64,000 nt of DNA from JAHBNG01 sp039028975 (GTDB taxonomy: Bacteria > Chloroflexota > Anaerolineae > Caldilineales > Caldilineaceae), in contig JBCCHB010000007.1 in the NCBI GenBank assembly GCA_039028975.1, positions 1 through 64,000 of the forward strand, written 5' to 3'. The first letter of the stretch is position 1, and each line of letters begins with the position of its first letter. The notes under the pieces are model-generated. The model worked only from the letters and a program-made list of their open reading frames with translations. It had not been told where the DNA came from and did no database searches. The position numbers and the translations under genes were made by a program. Shown here piece by piece: positions 7,496 through 16,218 of the stretch.

Positions 7496-8539
7496 TCATC
7501 CGAGCCGCACTTCTTGCCCGCTGCCCGCACTCTCTAACATCGCTTCCATCATCTCTTGCACAATCAAGCCATGACGCAAGGGCGTGGCACATTCTGCGCC
7601 GTCCCGAATACAGGCGGCAAAGTGGGTGGCCATCTCTTCCCAAACTGTCTTTCTTCCCCGCTCAGGAATGTTGACGGTTGAGTCTTGGGGCGCGCCATTC
7701 ACCGTGCGATAGATGGTTAGTGGATCCAGCCGAGCACCAGCCTTATCGCCAAACAATTCAATTTGAAGTTCGTTGGGTTGGTGAGAAGCCCAGAAACTCT
7801 CTACCTGAAGACCAGCACCATTTTCAAACCGAATCAATCCACCAGCATAATCATCTGCTTCAAAATTTTCTACCATTTCAACTGGCGGTGGGCGAAAGTC
7901 CCAAAAGCCTTGGCCGTGGGGACCAAATTTGGCACCGCCTACACCCGTTACACTGATTGGCTTGGGCATGCCCAGCAGCCACCAAGCTGAATCGAGCACG
8001 TGAACGCCCATATCCCGGAATGCACCACCGCCCTGCTTGACAAAGCCCAAACTCCAAGAAGGAATTCCGCTGCGGCGGATGCTTCGCGTTCGGGCGTAGT
8101 AGATCTGTCCAAACTCACCCTCACGGGCTAGCTGACCCAGGTACTGGACTTCATGGGCAAAACGGGTGGAGAGGGACATCATATTGACCAACCCGGATGC
8201 TTCGGCTGCTTCCACAAGTCGGCGGGCTGCTTCCACTGAATCCGAGAGGGGTTTGGTGACCAGTACATGTTTGTCGTTGGCTATGGCGGCCAAAGCGACG
8301 GGCACATGAAACTGATTGGGTGTTCCAACGAAGACAGCGTCGATCTCTGGATCTTTCACCATCTTCTCATAGTCGGTGTACATCTTAACGGGATTGGGGA
8401 TCTCCTGGGCAAATTCAGCCATGCGATCTTCCAGCAGATCACAGAGGGCCACAATTCGAGTATGGGGAGAGCTGATAAATCCCTTCCCGTTGGCTCGGCC
8501 AATTCCCATACCGACGATGCAGACTTTCACTTCCTCCAT
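7496..8539 (-). CDS. Gfo/Idh/MocA family oxidoreductase
   Basis: This 347-residue NAD(P)-dependent sugar or polyol dehydrogenase-like enzyme has a Rossmann fingerprint GMGIGRANGKG near residue 10, then VFVGTPNQFHVPVALAA and the family motif as VTKPLS near 95. The C-terminal half is the alpha/beta substrate domain with GGGAFRDMGVHVLD, whose Asp-His is the usual catalytic area. The start has GGGGGAT upstream. It is convergent with the nitrilase gene. The substrate is not predictable; the glycosyltransferase block upstream suggests sugar metabolism. Confidence 0.88.
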   Translation of the reverse strand: MEEVKVCIVGMGIGRANGKGFISSPHTRIVALCDLLEDRMAEFAQEIPNPVKMYTDYEKMVKDPEIDAVFVGTPNQFHVPVALAAIANDKHVLVTKPLSDSVEAARRLVEAAEASGLVNMMSLSTRFAHEVQYLGQLAREGEFGQIYYARTRSIRRSGIPSWSLGFVKQGGGAFRDMGVHVLDSAWWLLGMPKPISVTGVGGAKFGPHGQGFWDFRPPPVEMVENFEADDYAGGLIRFENGAGLQVESFWASHQPNELQIELFGDKAGARLDPLTIYRTVNGAPQDSTVNIPERGRKTVWEEMATHFAACIRDGAECATPLRHGLIVQEMMEAMLESAGSGQEVRLG

Positions 8540-8664
8540 CAGTTATCCCCCTTTGTATTTTTGGCGTCACCGCTCTACCTCTGCTCGCAACGCTACATTT
8601 TCTTTTTCGACCGCTTCAAACGGATTGGAGTAAAAGAGTATACCACAGGTTAGAATGTTCCTGT

Positions 8665-10377
8665 CTACCTGGCATCGAATCGCATAATCTTCAGACCCAC
8701 AAATGTCTGTTCATCCTGCTTGAGCATGGTCTCACCCAGCGTATTAGGAATGATCTGGGTAGGATCTGTATACCAATCATGGGAATAAACAAGCCAAATA
8801 CGGTCCCGATCTTGGGTCAGCTCAAGAAGTCTAGGAATGTCTGACCCCATCATACGCGGTTCTAGCTCCCCTCGATCAAAGAGATCGACTGGAATACCAC
8901 GTAGTTCGGTTTCCTTGCCTTCGTGTCGATAGTAGTACTCAAAGGGGATCTGCACCCAGGTCGCATTGAAGAGCAGCAGATCAGAGGGCCCAACCTGTTC
9001 CGCCACATATTGAGCCGCTTTGTCCCACTCCTCCTTCTGGTACCAGAAGTAATAGCCATTGAGAGAATGATAATTTAGCCAGCTCATAAGCGATAGGATG
9101 AGCAGTGGTGCCACGGCATAGGTTACGATACTCCATCCCCTTTTGGCACCATTTGTAGACTCATTAAAGGCATCAGTCGTAGATGTAGGGGTAGATTCTG
9201 TGTCAGAAGGGCGTCGTCCCAAGATCAATGACCTAAAGAAGGAACCAATCCCTTGACCAATCCACTGTATTCCGGCGCCAATGAGTAGATAGTACGAAAG
9301 AGATGCCCATATGAGCGTTCGATCATAGTAGATGGGACGACGCAAGCTGATCAAGAGGGCTAGCCCGATGGGCACAAAGAGGAGGGCGAGCAGTAGAAAA
9401 ATTCGGGCAGGTGAACGTCTTAGGCGGACAATGCCAAAGATAGCCAACAGCAGATAGAAGCTTCGCAGCCAATCCTGGTAGAGAACCCAACCTGGTAAGA
9501 AGAGAAAGTTAAAGGTCTTTTGGGTGTTTCGTACCGTATCCCACGTGGGTGGTGAGAGCCAAAACTGGCGGTCAACGCCTATGCTCTGAATCACAAAAGG
9601 AATGGCCCAAGGCAACCAAATAAGCAAAGCAAGCGCCTGAAATTGAATCCATCGACGACCAAAGTTAGCGGCATTGAAGGCAGCCAAAGTAGATGGGGGA
9701 CCCATGCGACGGGCAACCAACCAAAGCGTGCCAACAACTAGGTTAACTGTCACCGTAAAGTAGACAAGTGCCGTATTATGGGTCAGCATGACCGCCGCTT
9801 GGGCAACGGCAAAGCCAATCCATACGGCATTCGGTGATGCTTCCTGATTCGACTCATTGGGTTCAGATGTTAGTAAAATCGTAAGAAAATAGAAGGCTAC
9901 TGCAACCGCTAGGGTTAGGAGGCTGTACATCCGAGCCTCTTGGGCAAAATTAACGTGAAATGGCGCAATCGCCAAAATAAATGTGGCGATGAGGGCACTC
10001 CACGGATCGACAAGACGGCGAGCGCCCCCATAGAAGAAGGGTAATGCTGTAATGCTAAAGAGGGCCGAGAGAAGGCGGACAGTTCCTTGGAGATCGCCAA
10101 AGAAGCTTTGCCAGAAGGAGAGTAGCGTATAGTAGAGTGGAGGGTGCTGATCGATCTTGATGAGCCACTGCCAAAGCTCTAATAGCGAGTGGTCAGCTAT
10201 CCAAATACTAAACGCCTCATCTAGCCAGACCGTCTTGTCACCCAACCCATAAATACGCAGAAATGCGCCAAGAGGAATCACCAATAATAGTAAAAGAAGA
10301 GATAATCTTACTGGGGTTGCTACCGAATTCGTATTCTCATCCATGTTTGATGCTGATTGGGCGTTTTCGAAGGACAC
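8665..10377 (-). CDS. GT39-like membrane glycosyltransferase
   Basis: This 570-residue polytopic membrane protein (about 10-12 segments) has the first-loop acidic motif WLDEAFSIWIADHS near residue 55 and DQHPPLYYTLLSFW near 80, hallmarks of the PMT/ArnT (GT39, PF13231) family. These enzymes transfer sugars from polyprenyl-phosphate donors on the outer face of the membrane. Start is GTG at 10377; an ATG at 10344 is an alternative. It is the distal member of a minus-strand run of glycosyltransferases, and the GT2 gene just upstream may supply the polyprenyl donor. Confidence 0.85.
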   Translation of the reverse strand: MSFENAQSASNMDENTNSVATPVRLSLLLLLLVIPLGAFLRIYGLGDKTVWLDEAFSIWIADHSLLELWQWLIKIDQHPPLYYTLLSFWQSFFGDLQGTVRLLSALFSITALPFFYGGARRLVDPWSALIATFILAIAPFHVNFAQEARMYSLLTLAVAVAFYFLTILLTSEPNESNQEASPNAVWIGFAVAQAAVMLTHNTALVYFTVTVNLVVGTLWLVARRMGPPSTLAAFNAANFGRRWIQFQALALLIWLPWAIPFVIQSIGVDRQFWLSPPTWDTVRNTQKTFNFLFLPGWVLYQDWLRSFYLLLAIFGIVRLRRSPARIFLLLALLFVPIGLALLISLRRPIYYDRTLIWASLSYYLLIGAGIQWIGQGIGSFFRSLILGRRPSDTESTPTSTTDAFNESTNGAKRGWSIVTYAVAPLLILSLMSWLNYHSLNGYYFWYQKEEWDKAAQYVAEQVGPSDLLLFNATWVQIPFEYYYRHEGKETELRGIPVDLFDRGELEPRMMGSDIPRLLELTQDRDRIWLVYSHDWYTDPTQIIPNTLGETMLKQDEQTFVGLKIMRFDAR

Positions 10378-10467
10378 AAGGCGAAATCCTCATATATATC
10401 TGCTTAAGCATAGCAGAGAATGGGCTGGGCGGCTAAACGACTGGGGACTAATTGGTTAAGCTCGCTG

Positions 10468-10552
10468 CTAAGGAATGAGTTGTAAATAACTTGCGCGCTT
10501 CAATCGGGTGTAGCCCCTTCAAGTGCTCAAGTAATTTAATTCCCGTTCCTAA
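10468..10552 (+). repeat. Interspersed element family R, copy 1
   Basis: This ~85-bp sequence contains AAATAACTTGCGCGCTTCAA, then TCGGGTGTAGCCCCTTCAAG and CTCAAGTAATTTAATTCCCG. Related copies lie at 22315-22399 (inverted) and 25039-25116. The ends are loosely complementary (AAATAACTTG / CAAGTAATTT). It overlaps the last 4 bp of the adjacent GT2 gene. Confidence 0.6.
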
Positions 10553-11241
10553 AAGGCATAACGAAAGGTAACGCTCAAAATATAGTAGGCAGCCAAGACC
10601 GAGCCCTTAATTGTTCCACTCACCTTAGAATGTCCACTTCGCCTGGGCTGGTGACTCACCGGCACTTCAAGAATGTGTATGCCTCTTCGAGCCGATTTCA
10701 CCATCATCTCTGTGGGCCAGCCGAAGGTCATCTCCTTCATTTCCAACTCTTGGAGCAATGAACGGCGGATGGCTCGATAAGGGCCTAAATCCGTAACCTC
10801 AATTTGATAGAGCTGTTGCATTAGGCGGGAGGTCAACCAATTGCCAAAACGTTGGTGGGGTGGCATAGAGCCAGCGGCAATGTGCCCTCTCGTTCGTGAA
10901 CCAAGAACCAGACCCGCCTGCCCGGTGCGGAGTGGTTCCAGCAGTCGATCGAGTTCGCTGGGCAAGGAGCTATAGTCACCGTCTAAAAAGACGAGGTGCT
11001 CGGTTGAGTCGGGAGCCGCGAAGGCACCAGCTGCACAGGCATAGCCGTACCCGCGCCGCGGTTCTGAGACGACCACTGCACCTGCATCCTCAGCCAGGGA
11101 TGCAGTTGCGTCAGTCGATCCATTGTCCACAACGATGACCAGATCACCATCATGGAGGCAAGGTTGGGCAAGCGTCTCTCGGACAAGGGGACCAATATTC
11201 CCTGCTTCATTCAGGGCTGGGATAATCACGACAGAACTCAT
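10549..11241 (-). CDS. GT2 glycosyltransferase, dolichyl-phosphate mannose synthase-like
   Basis: This 230-residue GT-A enzyme begins MSSVVIIPALNEAGNIGPLV, with the nucleotide-sugar Asp in VVDNGSTDAT near residue 37 and the metal-binding FLDGDYSS near 87 (DxD-like). It lacks long transmembrane extensions. Such proteins make polyprenyl-phosphate sugars, the donors for GT39-type transferases, one of which is encoded next downstream. The stop codon lies inside repeat R copy 1. Confidence 0.87.
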   Translation of the reverse strand: MSSVVIIPALNEAGNIGPLVRETLAQPCLHDGDLVIVVDNGSTDATASLAEDAGAVVVSEPRRGYGYACAAGAFAAPDSTEHLVFLDGDYSSLPSELDRLLEPLRTGQAGLVLGSRTRGHIAAGSMPPHQRFGNWLTSRLMQQLYQIEVTDLGPYRAIRRSLLQELEMKEMTFGWPTEMMVKSARRGIHILEVPVSHQPRRSGHSKVSGTIKGSVLAAYYILSVTFRYAF

Positions 11242-11398
11242 TTAACTCATTTTAAAAAGCTGATTATACCAAGTATCAATAGACTGCAATCGACTTAACA
11301 TATTGGGCGTTGCTCCTGTTTGTTGAATCCAGCTCTAACCCTGGCATTGCCATCTACTGGGCATACATGGTGCGTATGGCTACTTTTCTAGTGGACGT

Positions 11399-12082
11399 CT
11401 ATTTTTGTATAAAAAGCCCTTGCAAGCTCTTTGCAGTATGAGATGCTCGACCATGCCCTTCGTTCTCAAGCTCGCTATGCAGGCGCTGTAACTCCTCTAC
11501 TGTATCCACATCATACCAGGATGGCAGCAAGACAGACCTTGCACTCTCTTCGGCTGCAATCATTAAGCTCTCCTGGAGTACATTGGGCGTGGACATTTTG
11601 ACCTCGCGTACGATGCGAGGCCATGGGCGAGTGAGCCCGATAAGATAGTAACCACCATCTTCTGCTGGACCAAAAACGACGTCAACTCTTCCAGTCTCCA
11701 ACTGATGAAAGGCTTGAACCAAATGGTCTACCGGTAACGTTGGGCTATCGCTGTTAATGGCCGCAACATGTTGATATCCTTGACTCAGACAGCTTGTGAG
11801 CACGAAGTCAAGCCGTTCGCCCAGAGTGGCACCTTGCTGTGGGACAAGAGAGAAATCCGGAGCCAGCGCTTGAAAGTAGGATTGGGCAGCTTCGGGGGCA
11901 TAGGCAATAAAGGGCCTGAGCTGAGGAACCCTGCGCGCCACATCACGGGCAAGCTCGATGACATCTTGTAAAAATGCCCCATATAGTTGGGCCGCCTCTA
12001 CGTGGCTTAAGGGCGGACACAAGCGAGTCTTTGTTTTTCCAGGCGCTGGCTCTTTGGCCATGATAATCAGGGCGTGTTTCAT
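11399..12082 (-). CDS. DUF2064 / TIGR04282 nucleotidyl- or glycosyltransferase-like protein
   Basis: This 227-residue GT-A-like protein has MKHALIIMAKEPAPGKTKTR at the N-terminus (MobA/CofC-like nucleotide loop), AAINSDSPTLP near residue 103 and GPAEDGGYYLIG near 133, typical of TIGR04282 proteins. Members occur with GT2 enzymes and in arsenosugar gene sets; no ArsS or ArsM is seen here. The ATG at 12082 overlaps the stop of the upstream GT2 gene (ATGA), which sets the start although an in-frame extension reaches 12259. Translational coupling to that GT2 is likely. Confidence 0.85.
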   Translation of the reverse strand: MKHALIIMAKEPAPGKTKTRLCPPLSHVEAAQLYGAFLQDVIELARDVARRVPQLRPFIAYAPEAAQSYFQALAPDFSLVPQQGATLGERLDFVLTSCLSQGYQHVAAINSDSPTLPVDHLVQAFHQLETGRVDVVFGPAEDGGYYLIGLTRPWPRIVREVKMSTPNVLQESLMIAAEESARSVLLPSWYDVDTVEELQRLHSELENEGHGRASHTAKSLQGLFIQK

Positions 12083-13737
12083 ACTTGGAGTGCACTTCTT
12101 GCTTGCCGGATCTGCCAGGATTGCTGAAAAGCTAGGAGAGCAATATAACCATATCCAGTCACATACATGAGAATCCAGATTAGCATCCACCACATGCCGC
12201 TCTGTATACAGTAGAGCAGCAGATAGAGGGCATATAAGGCCATCGCTAGTTCCAACCAAGCCAAAGAATGCCTTGCCAACGCATATGAACTATGATACCA
12301 GCTTTCTTCCGACAGGGTAGAATTTTGGCTTGTGTCAGATAACCCAGAACGTGATGAGATTGGATATGACGAAGCAGAGGAAGATGAGGCTGCGGACGGC
12401 GAAGCATTCTCTGACGCGGCTAAAGCAAATTTAGGAGTACGCTTAAATTCACTCTCAATTCCGGTGAATGCTTCCAGAGCTGCTTTGGTGTTATTGATTG
12501 AAAGCCCCGTACCCAGCGCCATCAGAATCGATAGCTTGCGAATTTTTGTCCAAATTGGAAGATCCTGCTCCCTCATAGCCAGCCAATACATGATGGGTGG
12601 ACCAATCGCCGCAGTTGTCATAAAGGGCGCAGCATAGAGAACGGGGCTTTGAGAAAATGAGATAGGAAGCAATAATAGCAGGTTGAGCACCATAAATGGA
12701 TGAACCATATAGTTGGTCAGGTGTAGGGTGCCAAGAATCTTACGCCAAGGGGGTTGGGATGAACTCCTCCATAGCCGGATAAGCAATTTACGCGCGGTTT
12801 GTAGGCTACCCTTGGCCCAGCGAAATTGTTGTCGCTTGAAGGCGTCAATCTGGACAGGTAGCTCAGCAGGAACGGGAACGTCAACTTGATAGGCGATTCG
12901 CCATCCAGCCAACTGGGCACGATAGCTCAAATCTAGATCTTCTGTTAATGTATCATGTTGCCATCCTCCTGCATCGTCCATACATGCTCTTCGCCACACG
13001 CCGGCTGTTCCGTTGAAATTTAAAAAGGCCCCAATTTGATCACGCACATACTGCTCAATCCGAAAATGGCCATCAATGCCCAACGACTGGGCTTCTGTTA
13101 ACAAAGACGTATGGGGGTTCACGTGGCCCCAACGGGTCTGGATGCAGCCAACCTGGTTGTCATGAAAAGCGGGAATGGTTCGATGGAGGAAATCGGGCGG
13201 GGGGATGAAATCAGCATCAAAGATGGCTACAAAGCCGCTTTGGGAGGAGCACAGACCGTGCTGCAGTGCTCCTGCCTTGAATCCGATTCGGTTTGGGCGT
13301 CGAATGTGTTCGACAGCCATCTTAAACGGCTTGTGGCGGGCTAAGGTGGCGGCAATAATATCGCTGGTGTCATCGCTTGAATCATCTAGGATCTGTATCT
13401 GCAGCTCTTTAGACGGCCACTGCAATTCTAGCACAGCCTCTACCAACCGAGCCGCGACATGACGTTCATTGTAGATGGGCAATTGAATGGTTACATGAGG
13501 CGTAGTCGACTCTGAACGGTCTGTCGCTTCTAAATCATCAGATGGATCGACCCCGGGTGATTTAGAAGCGAGATGGGGAATGCCTGGCCACTGCGATCTG
13601 CGCTCACTGCTAGAGGACGAACGCCAGAATAGCCAGGCATGAAATAAGGAGTTGAAGCCATAGGCAGCTAGGGCTATGGCACTGATCAGGTACAAGATCT
13701 CGAGTAAGAACATAATAAGCGATGGGGAGATTACCAA
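12079..13737 (-). CDS. Membrane GT2 processive-type glycosyltransferase
   Basis: This 552-residue protein has an N-terminal membrane segment, a GT2 domain (VTIQLPIYNE near residue 82, LDDSSDDTSD near 115, IFDADFIPP near 170, LTEDLDLSYRA near 260), the QxxRW motif as QQFRWAKG near 300, then several C-terminal membrane helices. The D, DxD, ED and QxxRW set matches cellulose synthase or glucosylceramide synthase-like enzymes. A Ser/Ala-rich insert lies near residue 445. It overlaps DoxX upstream by 7 bp and the DUF2064 gene downstream by 4 bp, so the three form a tight operon. Confidence 0.88.
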   Translation of the reverse strand: MVISPSLIMFLLEILYLISAIALAAYGFNSLFHAWLFWRSSSSSERRSQWPGIPHLASKSPGVDPSDDLEATDRSESTTPHVTIQLPIYNERHVAARLVEAVLELQWPSKELQIQILDDSSDDTSDIIAATLARHKPFKMAVEHIRRPNRIGFKAGALQHGLCSSQSGFVAIFDADFIPPPDFLHRTIPAFHDNQVGCIQTRWGHVNPHTSLLTEAQSLGIDGHFRIEQYVRDQIGAFLNFNGTAGVWRRACMDDAGGWQHDTLTEDLDLSYRAQLAGWRIAYQVDVPVPAELPVQIDAFKRQQFRWAKGSLQTARKLLIRLWRSSSQPPWRKILGTLHLTNYMVHPFMVLNLLLLLPISFSQSPVLYAAPFMTTAAIGPPIMYWLAMREQDLPIWTKIRKLSILMALGTGLSINNTKAALEAFTGIESEFKRTPKFALAASENASPSAASSSSASSYPISSRSGLSDTSQNSTLSEESWYHSSYALARHSLAWLELAMALYALYLLLYCIQSGMWWMLIWILMYVTGYGYIALLAFQQSWQIRQARSALQV

Positions 13738-14222
13738 AGCAATCCCATGGGTGACTTGCCCCGATTTTGGTATAAATAAGCGTCAATGCCAAAGGCTCGC
13801 CCAGACTGAGTAAAGGCCACTGCAAAAGCAGCACTGGTTAGTAGAACATAAGTCCAAATCCACTCATTGCCTCCAAAGTAGGCAAGAAAAAGGTTAAAGA
13901 AGAAAAGCATAGCCCCAAAGCCAGCGATTGGTGTAAAGGCACCAAAAATCAACCCAAGAGCCAAAAGCAGTTCTGCAACTAGTTGGAAGGCGGCAAAAAG
14001 ACCAGGTGCCTGAAGAATCGTGCTTTGAACAAATTGGCGATAAAATTCAGGACCGCCACCGTTGTCATTAAATATGTAGTTGAATAAACCTGCGATGCCG
14101 TCTGCTGTATACGTTCCTTTGGTCCAATTTTCATACCAAGTAACGAGTAGAATAACGCCTAATGTAATGCGTAAAACAGAGAGCACTCGCCGTATTGTTT
14201 GAGCTTCATTTGATTGGGACAT
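13731..14222 (-). CDS. DoxX family membrane protein
   Basis: This 163-residue protein has about four transmembrane helices and the DoxX layout: LRITLGVILLVTWYENWTKG near the N-terminus, then LVAELLLALGLIFGAFTP and a final helix near 125-145. DoxX proteins are thought to take part in membrane redox chemistry; the substrate is unknown. A strong ribosome site (AGGAAGGAAA) precedes the ATG. Its end overlaps the start of the GT2 gene. Confidence 0.8.
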   Translation of the reverse strand: MSQSNEAQTIRRVLSVLRITLGVILLVTWYENWTKGTYTADGIAGLFNYIFNDNGGGPEFYRQFVQSTILQAPGLFAAFQLVAELLLALGLIFGAFTPIAGFGAMLFFFNLFLAYFGGNEWIWTYVLLTSAAFAVAFTQSGRAFGIDAYLYQNRGKSPMGLLW

Positions 14223-14350
14223 AAGGTATTTCCTTCCTAAGTTGAATGATATGTTTGATTATTCTGATGTGATTGCCAAAGCTGTGCATATGCCAACTGT
14301 TGCAACCACTATATTAGACAACATTAGTCAGGAAAATATTACCTATGAAC

Positions 14351-15277
14351 CTATTCTGGCCAAATCTCCATCTCACCTGCAAGGGGAATAGGAAGTACGG
14401 CCTCGGGTCCCTCGAACCACTTGCTGTAGATTTCACTATACACGCCTGACTTCCAAAGTTCTTGTAATGCATAGTTGACCTGGTCGCGCCATGCAGAATC
14501 GTTGATAGGAACACCGATACCAAACTGAACAGGGTTATGTCCTCCAGGAAGAAGTTCTAGTTCAGGATCCCCAGCAGCTAGAGCCAAAAGTGTAATATTA
14601 TCTTCAGTGTATCCCTCGACAGCGCCATCGCGCAACGCCTGCATGGCAGCTAACTTGTCGCCAAATTCGACAATCTCTGGCACCTTACCACCAGCGGCAG
14701 CAACGTACTCGGTCCAAGAAGGAATGGCAGAGCTACCTGCGTTGGCAGCAACAGTTTGCCCGAACAGTTCGTCAATGGATGCATAAGTCCTATTGCGAAT
14801 CAGAAAGGATTGGTTGTCCCAAAAATAGGTGATGCTAAAGTCAATGGCATTGTCTCGTTGGCGGGTATGGTTCATACTGGCTACTGACATATCCACCCGA
14901 CCTTCTTGGAGAAAAGTGATGCGCGTGGTCCCATCAACTACCACCAGCTCAATCTCTACACCCATCTCTTCGGCTAACGCATTGGCCAAGTCAATATCAA
15001 AGCCAATCCACTCGCCTGATTCATCAATAAAGCTCATGGGTGGATTATCATTGCGTACGCCTATTTGTACTACGCCAGATTCCAGCACAGATTCGAGCGT
15101 TGAAGGTGCCTGCAGTGGTTGACAAGCAGCGAAGACAAGGATGAATAGCAAGGCTCCAACGAATTTTAACCCACTATCGCGGGCTGAGACCCCAGAATGC
15201 TTTGCTCTCCAGAGTTGCAGTCTATTGAACGTTTTGCGAGCTGTTTTGCACAATGCATTGTCAATACGATTAGTCAT
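14351..15277 (-). CDS. Amino-acid ABC transporter substrate-binding lipoprotein (family 3)
   Basis: This 308-residue exported lipoprotein has an unusually long basic N-region (~35 residues), a hydrophobic segment and the lipobox VFAAC near residue 52. The solute-binding family 3 domain follows, with VQIGVRNDNPPMSFIDE and GFDIDLANALAEEMGVE. Two matching permease genes lie upstream in the same direction, the closer ending 186 bp away. No ATPase gene is near, so a shared ATPase elsewhere must power it. Start chosen at 15277 because GAGGAAA lies just upstream. Confidence 0.9.
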   Translation of the reverse strand: MTNRIDNALCKTARKTFNRLQLWRAKHSGVSARDSGLKFVGALLFILVFAACQPLQAPSTLESVLESGVVQIGVRNDNPPMSFIDESGEWIGFDIDLANALAEEMGVEIELVVVDGTTRITFLQEGRVDMSVASMNHTRQRDNAIDFSITYFWDNQSFLIRNRTYASIDELFGQTVAANAGSSAIPSWTEYVAAAGGKVPEIVEFGDKLAAMQALRDGAVEGYTEDNITLLALAAGDPELELLPGGHNPVQFGIGVPINDSAWRDQVNYALQELWKSGVYSEIYSKWFEGPEAVLPIPLAGEMEIWPE

Positions 15278-15463
15278 TCTTTCCTCTTAATAGTTAACTT
15301 AAGTAATATGGTAAAAAACTCGAGCATAATTCAAATATGTAACTTGAAGGTTTACAAGTGTCAAGCACTACAGCGAATTTTGAATGGAACGAATTTGTTG
15401 TTTCGTCAACGAAAGCGGCTTTTCAACCAGGCGAAATCAGTTAGACCAACGAGCAGCAACCAA

Positions 15464-16183
15464 TTACTGACTAATTGATGAATGAAGCAGATCCGGAATC
15501 CGATACTTCTTCTCTAATCGGTAGGCAAAGCGGGATAGGCTAAATGCAACCACAAAATAGAGAAAACCGACGGCACCATACAGAGCGACCCAGTAAGGTG
15601 CATTATTGACGTCACTACCCAAGACAACCCGTGCCACCATCATCAGATCAGCAACGCCGATGATCAACACAACAGACGTATCCTTAAAGAGACTAATGGC
15701 TTGGCCAATGTAGGCAGGCAGCATGGTCCGGCTAACATAAGGAAGCCGGACATAGAGTAGATTCTGCCAAACATTTGCCCGAAGAACTCTCGCCGTATCA
15801 TATAGCTGGGTTGGCATACCTTCTATGCCAGCCCGGGTAATTTCAGCTTGGTATGCACTACTGTAGAGCGTTAAGGCAACCAAGGCAGAACCTATAGCGC
15901 TTAAGTTGAGCCCCAATCGGGGATGACCCAGAATCTGATAGAGCAACAAGACAAGCAGGAGCAAGGGCAATCCGCGAAAAATCTCCACATAAAGTCGGCT
16001 GCTCCAGCGTATAGGGTACCGTTTCGATCGATAACCGGATGCAATCAAGTGGCTTAAGCAAAAACCAAACGTTATCGCAACGGCTGCAAGTAATACACTC
16101 ATGATCAGGCCCGCAGGGCGTTGGCCTGGAAAGCCGATAAGCAAATAGACAAAGTTATCAACAATAAACTGGAATTGATTCAT
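15464..16183 (-). CDS. Amino-acid ABC transporter permease (HisM/GlnP type)
   Basis: This 239-residue inner-membrane permease has about five helices and the EAA loop near residue 125 (EITRAGIEGMPTQLYDTARV), which contacts the ATPase. It resembles polar amino-acid permeases that form heterodimers; the partner gene is at 19654. Between the two permease genes sits the large LRR-peptidase gene, ending 35 bp before this start. Confidence 0.9.
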   Translation of the reverse strand: MNQFQFIVDNFVYLLIGFPGQRPAGLIMSVLLAAVAITFGFCLSHLIASGYRSKRYPIRWSSRLYVEIFRGLPLLLLVLLLYQILGHPRLGLNLSAIGSALVALTLYSSAYQAEITRAGIEGMPTQLYDTARVLRANVWQNLLYVRLPYVSRTMLPAYIGQAISLFKDTSVVLIIGVADLMMVARVVLGSDVNNAPYWVALYGAVGFLYFVVAFSLSRFAYRLEKKYRIPDLLHSSISQ

Positions 16184-16218
16184 GTTGCTTTGCCATTCTA
16201 GGATAAGGCTTACCTGTA